This document shows, piece by piece, positions 8,483 through 16,441 of a DNA stretch of 64,000 nucleotides. Origin of the DNA: Lewinellaceae bacterium (GTDB lineage: Bacteria; Bacteroidota; Bacteroidia; Chitinophagales; Saprospiraceae); the NCBI GenBank assembly GCA_020636325.1, contig JACJYC010000003.1:558001-622000 (forward strand), written 5' to 3'. Position 1 is the first letter of the stretch; each line of letters opens with the position of its first letter. The notes below the pieces were generated by a model, which was not told where the DNA came from, made no database searches, and was given only the letters and a program-made list of their open reading frames with translations. Made by a program: the position numbers and the translations under genes.

Positions 8483-8505
8483 CTGGTAAAGATACCGGTT
8501 TAAAA

Positions 8506-9684
8506 TCAGTTTTTAAAAGGATCGCTGAATCGGGCGTCCTGTATGAAATTATAGTCTGTCAGGGTCTGGAGGAAAGCCACCAAAGCCTGTTTCTGGTCTT
8601 GCGTGAAGTTCATTTGCATCGCCTGGCCCGGAGCTGAAGGGTTGTACAGGAGCGGATCCAGGTTGGGATTCGCCTGAATGCCGGAGCTGTAATGTTCAAC
8701 CACATCAGCGAGGGTGGCAAACCTGCCGTCGTGCATGTAGGGCGCGGTCAGTGCGACATTTCTCAGGAACGGCACTTTGAAGAGCCCTTCATCCTGCTCG
8801 CGGCCTGAAATGCCGCCCAGGCCTTTATCGGCATAAACCGCGTCGAGACCGTTATTGGCCACGACGGTGGACAGGGTCGACATATCCCGGCTATGGCAGC
8901 TAGCGCAATGCTGCATGAAGAGGGACTTGCCCAGGTTTTCCGCCGTGGAATAATTCGGGAAGCTGGAGAACGGATCGTTGGTGCGGTTCAGCCCTTCGTC
9001 AAATTTGGAGTCCACGCAGAAAAAGGCGTTGACAAATTCCTGGATGGATTCCAGAATCCTGTTTTCATTGATGATGTCGTCGCCGTAGGCTTTTTTGAAC
9101 AGGATATGGTAATATTCCTCGTTGGCCAGTTTGCCGGGCAGGGCGTTCATGTCCATGCCCATTTCGATATCGTCCTGGATGGTCAGCTTGCTTTGATCGT
9201 GGATGCTCTGGGCGCGTTCATCCCAGAAAAAACCGGCTTTAAGGCCGTTGAAAGCGCCGCCGCCGCCGTACGAGGCTTCAAAATTGGCGGTGGAAGCCAG
9301 CGGCAATGAATTGCGCTTGGTGAGCTGCCCGTCGAATCCCTTGCTGAAAGCGAGATCGTCGGAGAATGCCAGTTCCTGTTTGTGGCAGGATGCGCAGGAT
9401 ACCGAATTGTTCCGTGAGAGTTTGGTGTCATAGAACAGGACCCGTCCGAGGGTTGCCTTGGCGGAGTTGATGGAAGGCGGGATAAACCCTTTGCCCATCA
9501 TGTGCTGGGGCAGGTGAACGAGGTAGTTGTCCCGATCAATCGGAAGGTTCAGATCACGGCTGATTACCGAGAATTCCTGATCGGTGTAATTGAATTCCTG
9601 CACGGCGACATTATCCTTCAAACAAGAGGTAAGTAGTCCGCTCAGAGCAAACAGCGTCAATAAGGTAAAGGTCCGGGTATTCAT
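8506..9684 (-). CDS. Di-haem cytochrome c peroxidase (CcpA/MauG family) lipoprotein
   Basis: 392 residues. MNTRTFTLLTLFALSGLLTSC ends in a lipobox (LTSC), so the protein should be lipid-anchored and exported. Two c-type haem sites are present: SCASCHKQ at about residues 99-103 and HCASCHSRD at about residues 260-264, both CxxCH. FFWDERAQSIHDQS and APYMHDGRFATLADVVEHYS are family motifs; the latter includes the region of the distal methionine/histidine ligand. Members reduce hydrogen peroxide in the periplasm with electrons from small cytochromes, or oxidise other substrates in the MauG branch. Divergent from fabG, and followed by its own terminator. Confidence 0.92.
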   Translation of the reverse strand: MNTRTFTLLTLFALSGLLTSCLKDNVAVQEFNYTDQEFSVISRDLNLPIDRDNYLVHLPQHMMGKGFIPPSINSAKATLGRVLFYDTKLSRNNSVSCASCHKQELAFSDDLAFSKGFDGQLTKRNSLPLASTANFEASYGGGGAFNGLKAGFFWDERAQSIHDQSKLTIQDDIEMGMDMNALPGKLANEEYYHILFKKAYGDDIINENRILESIQEFVNAFFCVDSKFDEGLNRTNDPFSSFPNYSTAENLGKSLFMQHCASCHSRDMSTLSTVVANNGLDAVYADKGLGGISGREQDEGLFKVPFLRNVALTAPYMHDGRFATLADVVEHYSSGIQANPNLDPLLYNPSAPGQAMQMNFTQDQKQALVAFLQTLTDYNFIQDARFSDPFKN

Positions 9685-9769
9685 ATGAATAAGTGTTTTA
9701 GATACAGACGGAGATAAGGACCATTAAAGTTGGAATATTTTTTGCAGTCCGACAAAATTTTAACAAAGT

Positions 9770-9800
9770 TTAACCATTTTCGACATAATTTATACCTTCG
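9770..9800 (+). promoter_or_regulatory. Candidate fabG promoter
   Basis: TACCTTCG at 9793-9800 differs by one base from the Bacteroidota -7 element TAnnTTTG, and TTTA lies 20 bases upstream where TTTG is expected. Initiation would fall a few bases later, leaving a leader of under 20 bases before the ATG at 9824. Pattern match only. Confidence 0.4.
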
Positions 9801-9823
9801 TGCCGGATGAAAAACACCATAAA

Positions 9824-10570
9824 ATGAAACTTTTGCAGGATAAAGTAGCCCTGGTAACGGGCGGATCGCGCGGGATCGGAGCTGCTATCGCACAGCGACT
9901 CGCCGAACAAGGCGCCTCCGTTGCATTCACTTATCTTTCTTCCGAAGAAAAGGCCAAAAAAATTGAAGCCGGACTGGCGGCAAACGGAGTAAAGGCTAAA
10001 GCCTACAAGTCGGACGCCGGCAATTACGCCGAGGCGGAAGCCCTGGTCGGCGCTGTACTGGCTGATTTCGGCGGACTGGATATATTGATCAATAATGCCG
10101 GAATCACCCGCGACAACCTGATGCTGCGCATGAGCGAGGAACAATGGGATGAGGTCATACAGACCAACCTCAAGTCTGTGTTCAACCTGACCAAACACGC
10201 CTTGCGCCCGATGATGAAGAACAGGGGCGGCTCCATCATCAACCTGAGCTCCATTGTCGGGGTAACCGGGAATGCAGGCCAGGCCAATTATGCCGCCTCA
10301 AAAGCGGGCATTATCGGCTTTTCAAAATCCATCGCCAAGGAAATGGGGTCCAGGAACATCCGCTGCAACGTCATCGCGCCCGGGTTCATTGAAACGGATA
10401 TGACCGGCGAACTGGATGAAAAAACCAAAGAGGCTTACCTCACAAATATTCCGATGAAACGGCTTGGAAAAGCCGGGGAAGTGGCTGATGTCTGCGTTTT
10501 TCTGGGTTCGGACATGTCGGGCTATATTTCCGGGCAGGTCATCAGCGTTTGCGGCGCCCTGAACTGCTGA
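9824..10570 (+). CDS. fabG: 3-oxoacyl-[acyl-carrier-protein] reductase
   Basis: 248 residues from the ATG at 9824, the standard length for FabG. The cofactor motif is TGGSRGIG near residue 12, NNAG follows at about 85-88, and the catalytic Ser-Tyr-Lys set is in NLSSIVG and NYAASKAG. It reduces 3-oxoacyl-ACP with NADPH in the elongation cycle of fatty-acid synthesis. The frame extends to a GTG at 9800, but MKLLQDKVALVTGGSRG is the natural N terminus. A monocistronic arrangement is suggested by its own promoter candidate and terminator. Other SDR reductases are hard to exclude, although the sequence is very FabG-like throughout. Confidence 0.92.
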   Translation: MKLLQDKVALVTGGSRGIGAAIAQRLAEQGASVAFTYLSSEEKAKKIEAGLAANGVKAKAYKSDAGNYAEAEALVGAVLADFGGLDILINNAGITRDNLMLRMSEEQWDEVIQTNLKSVFNLTKHALRPMMKNRGGSIINLSSIVGVTGNAGQANYAASKAGIIGFSKSIAKEMGSRNIRCNVIAPGFIETDMTGELDEKTKEAYLTNIPMKRLGKAGEVADVCVFLGSDMSGYISGQVISVCGALNC

Positions 10571-10591
10571 CCGGGTTCCGCCGCCAAAAAG

Positions 10592-10629
10592 AAAGCCGGA
10601 ACTGGAGTGAAAACCAGTCCCGGCTTTTT
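10592..10629 (+). terminator. Intrinsic terminator after fabG
   Basis: AAAGCCGG pairs with CCGGCTTT, extended by ACTGG/CCAGT around an AGTGAAAA loop, and is followed by T5. It starts 21 bases after the fabG stop codon. Confidence 0.85.
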
Positions 10630-10655
10630 AATGGGTCCATGGGTGTCAAATTTCC

Positions 10656-10964
10656 TTAACCATGAATTTGACAGGCAATGGCGGAAATTTGGCGTAGTCT
10701 TCCCCTGTTCAGGGCAAATTCTTCCCCTTCCGGGGCCGGAAATACATCCAGAGCGCCGGTCCGGCTGATTTGTCTGATCTGGGACTCAACCTGCTTTTCA
10801 GGGAGCCCCGTAGCCGAACAAATCTCTGGTATCGAAACTTTTTTTGAGGACTGGAGATAATCCAGCAAGATCTGATGTTTGTCTTTCGACAAGGTTTCAA
10901 GTAGGGTAATGGCCCGATCCATCAGATCAGTCTCCCCCCGCGTTAAAGTGTTCCACGTGTTCAT
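10656..10964 (-). CDS. Small winged-helix DNA-binding protein
   Basis: 102 residues. The central part, ILLDYLQSSKKVSIPEICSA followed by TGLPEKQVESQIRQI, reads as a helix-turn-helix of the ArsR/MarR winged-helix type, then a beta-wing like segment ALDVFPAPEGEEFALNRGR. It has no metal-binding cysteine motif and no sensor domain. This would be a small transcription regulator whose target is unknown. A minus-strand -7 element, TACTTTTG, lies at 11023-11016, about 50 bases upstream of the ATG. It shares its upstream gap with the papain-like protease gene, which carries a 22-bp operator-like palindrome, so regulation of that gene is a reasonable but untested guess. Confidence 0.6.
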   Translation of the reverse strand: MNTWNTLTRGETDLMDRAITLLETLSKDKHQILLDYLQSSKKVSIPEICSATGLPEKQVESQIRQISRTGALDVFPAPEGEEFALNRGRLRQISAIACQIHG

Positions 10965-11295
10965 AAGAAATGGGTTTGTAAAATAATCATCTCAGGTTGA
11001 CGGAAGGCACTTTGACAAAAGTACAAGACGATCGTACCTATCCTGTCGGTATACTCAATTCGGGAATCGGGAGGCGATTATGCAACAGTGGTCTTCAGGG
11101 CGGTTGCTTGGGTTAATATTGATATGTAGGAAGCCTTTCAGGTTGGATTTGAATACAATAACTGAAACGGCATATCCAGGGCAAGGTTTCAATTCCAACC
11201 GTATTTTTTGGGCAGAATGAGTAAATGCAAACTTCTGGCTGAAAAGTGGTACCACTTTTCAAGATTAGGGTAAATTTGCCCTGAACCAAATTTGA
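10965..11295. other. Divergent intergenic region, regulatory
   Basis: 331 bases between the winged-helix gene (minus) and the papain-like gene (plus). It holds a minus-strand -7 element at 11016-11023, the 22-bp palindrome at 11240-11261 and a plus-strand -7 element at 11271-11278. No convincing coding frame or RNA gene was seen in the remainder. Confidence 0.6.
11240..11261. promoter_or_regulatory. 22-bp perfect palindrome, probable operator
   Basis: TGAAAAGTGG, then TA, then CCACTTTTCA: every base pairs across the centre. It ends 9 bases before a -7 element, TAAATTTG at 11271-11278, so it covers the place where the -33 element and half the spacer should be. That position suits a dimeric repressor or activator controlling the papain-like gene that starts at 11296. 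Confidence 0.65.
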
Positions 11296-12864
11296 ATGAC
11301 CATGCCGATTAGAATGGAACGCGACCCGCAGCAACCGCAGGATCAGAACCCCAGGCAACCGGGCGGCGGCGGCGGCCGGTCTTTGTTGCAATTGATCCCG
11401 TTTCTGCTCCTGTTGCTGTTTAAAAAACCAAAGTTGCTGATCCCGGTATTGCTGATCGGCGGGGCCTGGTATTTCTTTTTCGGCGGAAAGGAAATGCTGA
11501 ACGGCGGCGGAACGGCCTATGACGATAATGAAACCAGCGATTTTCAATTTGGCGCAACCCTTGACCAGGAACATTTTGACAAAGCCAAGGTGTTTGAGCC
11601 GATCGCCTACGGCTACAGCGGCAATCAACTGCCCGCCAGCGCCAGCCTGGCAAAGTACATCCCCCGACGGCTCCACCAGGGCCAGCAGGGCTCCTGCGTA
11701 GGGTGGGCCTCCGCCTACGCCGCCAGGACCATCCTGCAGGCGCGGGCCACCGGAAAAGATCCCAATCAGGTCGCCTTCAGCCCGGCTTACCTTTACAACC
11801 AGATCGCCCTGACCGGCTGCGAAGGCGCCTATATGCTGGATGCCATGAAATCCATGGCACAGAACGGAGGGCTGCCGTTCCAGGATTTCAGGTATACCGA
11901 TCGCACCTGTTCCAATTACCCTTCCCAGACCGACATCGCCAAAGGGCGCGAATTCAAGATCAAAGGCTTCAATCGCCTGACGGTCGGGGCCAACGACTAC
12001 AAACCCGACATCTGGGCCATCAAGCAGAACCTGGCGCAAGGGGCGCCGGTGGTGATCGGCATGCAGGTCGGCGGAACGTTCATGAGCAGAATGCTGGGCC
12101 AGAAAGCCTGGATTCCGTCCGAACGGGATTACGCCATGCCGAACTTCGGCGGCCACGCCATGTGCGTGATCGGCTACGACGACAATTACCAGGGCGGCGC
12201 CTTCCAGCTGATGAACAGCTGGAGCGAGGACTGGGGCGACAAAGGCCTTGCCTGGGTACGCTACAAGGATTTTGAGTATTTCGTCAAAGAAGCCTACGGC
12301 CTTTATCCGATGGGCAGTTCGGATGCGCCCCAATCCGACCCGAACAAGCTTGCGGTCGAATTCGGCCTGCTGGATATAGCCTCCCAAAAGACCATACCCC
12401 TGAAATTGCAATCCGATATCGTTTTCAGAACCACCAGCCCGATCAGGAAAGGCGATAAGTTCAAGGTCCTTGTGGCCAATTCCATTGAGTGTTATGTCTA
12501 TGTTTTCGGACAGGAAACGGACGGCTCAAGTTATGTCCTTTTCCCGTACACGGACAAACATTCGCCCTATTGCGGCATCACGGGAACCCGGCTTTTTCCC
12601 AAGGATTATTCCATGAAAGCGGATGAGATCGGCAATACCGACTATATCGCCGTCGTGGTTTCTAAAAAAGAGTTGAACTTCACTGATTTCAACAGCCGCA
12701 TCAACAGCAGCCGGAAATCGACCTATCAGGATAAATTAAAGGATGCACTCGCCGGTCAGCGCATCGAGCAGGTCACTTTCCAGTCGGGTAATACGATAGC
12801 CTTTCAGGCCACCTCCAAAGACCGTTCGGCGGTCGGCATGGTCATCGCGCTGGATAAGCGCTAA
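11296..12864 (+). CDS. Membrane-anchored papain-like (C1) peptidase with DUF4384-like tail
   Basis: 522 residues. A proline/glutamine/glycine-rich cytoplasmic-looking N terminus is followed by two close hydrophobic spans (LLQLIPFLLLLLF and LLIPVLLIGGAWYFFF, about residues 30-60). The C1 catalytic set is C134 in GQQGSCVGWASAYA, H287 in GGHAMCVIGYDD and N307 in LMNSWSEDWG. From about residue 385 comes a DUF4384-like segment (KGDKFKVLVANSIECYVYVF, YVLFPYTDKHSPYCG) of the kind attached to bacterial proteases and kinases. It probably acts outside the inner membrane. There is no visible inhibitory propeptide. The start may be this ATG, one two codons later, or the MERD further in. Confidence 0.82.
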   Translation: MTMPIRMERDPQQPQDQNPRQPGGGGGRSLLQLIPFLLLLLFKKPKLLIPVLLIGGAWYFFFGGKEMLNGGGTAYDDNETSDFQFGATLDQEHFDKAKVFEPIAYGYSGNQLPASASLAKYIPRRLHQGQQGSCVGWASAYAARTILQARATGKDPNQVAFSPAYLYNQIALTGCEGAYMLDAMKSMAQNGGLPFQDFRYTDRTCSNYPSQTDIAKGREFKIKGFNRLTVGANDYKPDIWAIKQNLAQGAPVVIGMQVGGTFMSRMLGQKAWIPSERDYAMPNFGGHAMCVIGYDDNYQGGAFQLMNSWSEDWGDKGLAWVRYKDFEYFVKEAYGLYPMGSSDAPQSDPNKLAVEFGLLDIASQKTIPLKLQSDIVFRTTSPIRKGDKFKVLVANSIECYVYVFGQETDGSSYVLFPYTDKHSPYCGITGTRLFPKDYSMKADEIGNTDYIAVVVSKKELNFTDFNSRINSSRKSTYQDKLKDALAGQRIEQVTFQSGNTIAFQATSKDRSAVGMVIALDKR

Positions 12865-12907
12865 AAAGACAACATTCCCCTTAAATGATCAGGATACCGT
12901 AAAAAAC

Positions 12908-12945
12908 GATCACTACAATTGCGCATTAGCGCAATTGTAGTGATC
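12908..12945. terminator. Perfect 17-bp hairpin between convergent genes
   Basis: GATCACTACAATTGCGC at 12908-12924 and its exact reverse complement at 12929-12945 are separated by ATTA. It lies 43 bases after the papain-like gene and before the end of the opposing subtilisin gene. It lacks a long T-run, so it may be a two-way terminator, an RNA-stabilising structure or a mobile repeat unit. Confidence 0.6.
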
Positions 12946-12967
12946 AACTTATGCGGTTTAAACAAAT

Positions 12968-12985
12968 CCAAACCGAAGGGTTTGG
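12968..12985 (-). terminator. Probable terminator of the subtilisin gene
   Basis: CCAAACC-gaag-GGTTTGG forms a tight 7-bp stem with a tetraloop. On the minus strand it is followed by ATTTGTTT. It lies about 60 bases beyond the subtilisin stop codon. Confidence 0.5.
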
Positions 12986-13042
12986 TATTTGGGAGCGTCT
13001 GATCCTTTCAAAGGATCGGCCTTATCCCTCGTGTACGGCCCA

Positions 13043-14572
13043 TCAGTTGTTCACCGCTTGCTGGGCGTCAATCAGTCCCCAGCCGAATTCGCTGTCCCGC
13101 GAAGGATAGAATTGCGATGCATTTTTAAGCCGGTTCAAGACCTGATTGCGCGTCTGCCCGGGGTTGGTCGACCAGACCAATGCCGCGATGCCGGCCGTAA
13201 TGGCCGTAGCCGCCGACGAACCGCCGACCGTAGAGGGCTGATTTCCGCTCATGGCAAGGGTCAAAGCAGTTCGGTTGTTGTTGGAAGCCCGCTGCATGAC
13301 GGCCACAAAATCCACTTCGCTCCCGGAGTGGCATACATTGCAACGCTGCAAGGTGGCGCCGTCCTTAACGCCTGTCACCGCCACCGTTTCAGGCATATAA
13401 GCCGGGAAGATGACGCCCCACCAGTTGGTGAAAGAAGTGGAAGTGCCGGCGGCGGCGAAGATCATTTTGCCGTGATTGTAGGCATAATAAACGCCGTCGG
13501 CAACGGTGTCGCTCCAGAAGATATCTCCCAACGACATGCTGATCACCTTGACGTCGCTGCGCCCTCCCGCGATGATCAGCGCATTTTTGACGCCTTTTTT
13601 CTCGCTTGAGCCGTTCACTACCACGTCGCCGGTAGCCCGGATAGCCAGGAGGTTGGCATTGTAGGCTACCCCTACCGTAGCGCCGCCGCTTCCGCGGGGT
13701 GCGGCCAGCAAACCGGCCATCTGTGTACCGTGGCCGCACTGGTCATCCGGCCCGTCGGGGCTGGCCCAGGGCCACCAGGAGGATACATAGGTGCCCTGCC
13801 GGTCGATAAAGCGACCCGAGGATTGGCCGGAATTGAACTGGCTGCCGAGCTTGTTCTGATCCGGGGAAGTACCGGTGTCTATCAGCGCGATGGTGATGCC
13901 CGATCCGGTAGAGGTCGACCAGGCGCCGGGAATATTCATATTGTAGAAATTCCAGGTCACCTTGACGTTGGGGCTGATCGTAGCGTAATCAGCTGCATTG
14001 ATCGATGAGGCCGGCGACACGCCGCACCCGGATTCACTGCGGTAATTGAGTTCTTCGGGCGTATACCCGAGGGGTTCAAGGTACCTGACTTCGGGCATTT
14101 CCCGCAATCCGGCGATCACTTCCCGGTCAAATACCTTCATTTCAAGAATGGGAAGAACCTTGTCCGCTTCGAATAACAGGTCTTTTTCTGCAGGTTTCAT
14201 CCCCGGGTGCAGGCGTTCGGTCAGCTCAATGACTTTGCTGATCACCTTGTTTCTGGCGTTTTTCCAGGGATCGGAATCGACATTGATCAGGTGGATCTTG
14301 TCTTTGATCTCCCCCTGGTTCGCGGGTTTGTAACCGATGGCCAGCAGGGAATCGCCGAGCAGCGCAGCGCTCCACAACATGCGGTCGTCGGCATCTTTCC
14401 AGTTATAAACGGCATTGGACTGTTCTATCTTGGCCCGGACCGCCGCATTGATTTCGCTTCGGGTCATCGGATCCTGGTTGGCCGGCGAGCCGGGTTCATC
14501 CGGATTCTCTTTTTGACAGGCAGAAAAAAGCAGGGCTAATCCTGCGGCAAGCAAGTAAGATTTGCGCATCAT
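13043..14572 (-). CDS. S8 family serine protease (subtilisin-like) lipoprotein
   Basis: 509 residues. The signal peptide ends in a lipobox, LLFSAC at about residues 14-19, so the protein should be anchored in a membrane facing the periplasm or exterior. The catalytic triad is D232 in ALIDTGTS, H281 in CGHGTQMAGL and S453 in GGSSAATAI. Residues 30-190 are a long N-terminal region that may be a propeptide. Six cysteines in the mature part, including CNVCHSG, could form disulfides. Converges on the papain-like gene, so two different exported proteases end against each other here. Confidence 0.92.
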   Translation of the reverse strand: MMRKSYLLAAGLALLFSACQKENPDEPGSPANQDPMTRSEINAAVRAKIEQSNAVYNWKDADDRMLWSAALLGDSLLAIGYKPANQGEIKDKIHLINVDSDPWKNARNKVISKVIELTERLHPGMKPAEKDLLFEADKVLPILEMKVFDREVIAGLREMPEVRYLEPLGYTPEELNYRSESGCGVSPASSINAADYATISPNVKVTWNFYNMNIPGAWSTSTGSGITIALIDTGTSPDQNKLGSQFNSGQSSGRFIDRQGTYVSSWWPWASPDGPDDQCGHGTQMAGLLAAPRGSGGATVGVAYNANLLAIRATGDVVVNGSSEKKGVKNALIIAGGRSDVKVISMSLGDIFWSDTVADGVYYAYNHGKMIFAAAGTSTSFTNWWGVIFPAYMPETVAVTGVKDGATLQRCNVCHSGSEVDFVAVMQRASNNNRTALTLAMSGNQPSTVGGSSAATAITAGIAALVWSTNPGQTRNQVLNRLKNASQFYPSRDSEFGWGLIDAQQAVNN

Positions 14573-14728
14573 GGAGATAAGATTTTAAGGCTAGGTAATT
14601 GGTTACATGATAGTTGCTTGAAATGGGGTTTGATCAAGGCAAGTATATTAAAAAAATGAAACTTTTTTTTATTTTTCCGTCTAATACACAAAAACTGATT
14701 TAGCCACCCAAAAAATTAAAAAACCACT

Positions 14729-16255
14729 ATGCGAAAATCCCTACTAATCATGGCCGTTCTGGCAATGTTTGCCTTCCGTTCCGAAGCCCAGGCGCCTGAA
14801 AAAAAGTCGGCGAACGAAGTGTTCGCCAAGGTCATCGGGATCGATTACGGCCGGCCCAATGACGTGACCGGACAGAACATCACCTACGGCCTGGAATTGG
14901 GCGGAACCCACCTGTTCAATCGTTTTTTCGGGGTCACCGTTCCGCTCAAAATCGGCGTTGCGGACGTAGGCGACGACATCAACAACCGCAATTTCTTCAA
15001 CCTCGACGGCTTGCTGCGGTTCCAGTACCAACCCAAGGAAGATACCAAGGTGATTCCCTATATTTTCGGTGGAGTAGGGGCCAGTTTTGAAAAATGGGAA
15101 TATCACAATACCCAGATCCCGCTGGGCGGCGGCCTTAATTTCCGGGTAGGCAAAACCTCCCTGGTGAATGTACAGGCTGAATACCGGTCCTCAAATGTCG
15201 ACCTGAGGAATAATATCCAGGCGGGAGTCGGTTTCGTTTACCGGTTGGGTAAGCTGGACCGCGACGGCGACGGCGTAGCGGACAGCCAGGACCTCTGCCC
15301 GGATGTACCCGGCGCAATATCGGCGGCCGGATGCCCGGACAAGGACGGTGACGGCATTACGGATGCCGATGACCTCTGCCCGGATGTACCCGGCACCCTC
15401 AACGGTTGCCCCGATCGCGACGGCGACGGCGTGGCCGATAACAAGGACGCATGCCCCGATACCCCCGGAACGCTGATGGGGTGCCCCGACCGGGATAGCG
15501 ACGGCGTGGCGGACAAAGACGACCAATGCCCGGATGTGGCCGGCGATATCAACGGCTGCCCGGACCGCGACGGCGATAAAGTGATCGATAAACTGGATGA
15601 ATGTCCGGATGAAGCCGGGCCCGCTGCCAACAACGGGTGCCCCGTAACCGACCGCGACGGCGACGGGATCAAGGACGACGAGGACGACTGCCCCGACGTG
15701 CCGGGGACTTCCAGGACCAAAGGCTGCCCGGACAAGGACAATGACGGCGTTGCCGACCAGTACGATCGCTGCCCGGACGTACCCGGCGTCTATGCCGGTT
15801 GCCCGGATACGGACGGCGACGGCATCCACGACGGCGACGACAAATGCCCCAATCAACCGGGCGCCATTACCAACGGCGGTTGTCCGGAGATCCGTAAGGA
15901 AATCCGCGAAGTCCTCAAATTTGCCATGCAGGCCGTTCAGTTTGAGACCGGCAGCGCGAATCTCCTGCCCCAATCCTATTCCGTGCTGGATCAGATCGTT
16001 TCTGTGATGAACGAATATGTCGATTACCGGCTGGGCATAGCAGGCCATACGGACAATGTAGGGGATGAGACCAAAAACCAGGTCCTGTCCGAAGCCCGGG
16101 CGAAAGCGTGTTACGATTACCTCGTTTCAAAAGGCATCAATCCGGTCAGACTGGGCTTCCAGGGGTATGGCGAAAGCGTTCCGATCGCCGACAACAATAC
16201 CCCGGATGGACGGCGCAGAAACAGGCGGGTGGAGTTCAACCTTTATATTCCCTGA
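14729..16255 (+). CDS. OmpA-family outer-membrane protein with eight thrombospondin type 3 repeats
   Basis: 508 residues. The signal peptide MRKSLLIMAVLAMFAFRSEA precedes an eight-strand beta-barrel-like region to about residue 170. Residues about 172-390 hold eight calcium-type repeats of the form DxDGDGxxDxxDxCPD (RDGDGVADSQDLCP, KDGDGITDADDLCP and so on); the fifth has K in place of the usual G (RDGDKVIDKLDECP). The OmpA peptidoglycan-binding domain follows: VQFETGSANLLPQSYSVLDQ, GHTDNVGDETKNQVLSEARA and GRRRNRRVEFNL. It probably tethers the outer membrane to peptidoglycan through a stiff calcium-bound linker. A perfect 18-bp terminator follows. Confidence 0.93.
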   Translation: MRKSLLIMAVLAMFAFRSEAQAPEKKSANEVFAKVIGIDYGRPNDVTGQNITYGLELGGTHLFNRFFGVTVPLKIGVADVGDDINNRNFFNLDGLLRFQYQPKEDTKVIPYIFGGVGASFEKWEYHNTQIPLGGGLNFRVGKTSLVNVQAEYRSSNVDLRNNIQAGVGFVYRLGKLDRDGDGVADSQDLCPDVPGAISAAGCPDKDGDGITDADDLCPDVPGTLNGCPDRDGDGVADNKDACPDTPGTLMGCPDRDSDGVADKDDQCPDVAGDINGCPDRDGDKVIDKLDECPDEAGPAANNGCPVTDRDGDGIKDDEDDCPDVPGTSRTKGCPDKDNDGVADQYDRCPDVPGVYAGCPDTDGDGIHDGDDKCPNQPGAITNGGCPEIRKEIREVLKFAMQAVQFETGSANLLPQSYSVLDQIVSVMNEYVDYRLGIAGHTDNVGDETKNQVLSEARAKACYDYLVSKGINPVRLGFQGYGESVPIADNNTPDGRRRNRRVEFNLYIP

Positions 16256-16279
16256 TTCAAAAGCGGGAAATCCTGTCTG

Positions 16280-16328
16280 AAGACGCCGGGGCCGGTTGGA
16301 TGATCCCAACCGGCCCCGGCGTCTTTTA
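16280..16328 (+). terminator. Strong intrinsic terminator after the OmpA gene
   Basis: GACGCCGGGGCCGGTTGG pairs perfectly over 18 bases with CCAACCGGCCCCGGCGTC, with a short ATGATC-type loop, followed by TTTTATTT. It begins 25 bases after the stop codon. Confidence 0.92.
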
Positions 16329-16441
16329 TTTCACCAAAATCCGTTATACCCCCTCACCGGAATCCGGTATTTTGGGGCAGAGCCGGCATAAAGGCTGCAA
16401 ATCCGCCTTATCTTGCCGGTACAAATGAAACGCCGTTACGC

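Noticed and set aside
11113..12411. 432-codon minus-strand frame opposite the papain-like gene
   Set aside because: The plus strand encodes a protein with complete catalytic motifs; this frame is a shadow due to GC-rich codon use.
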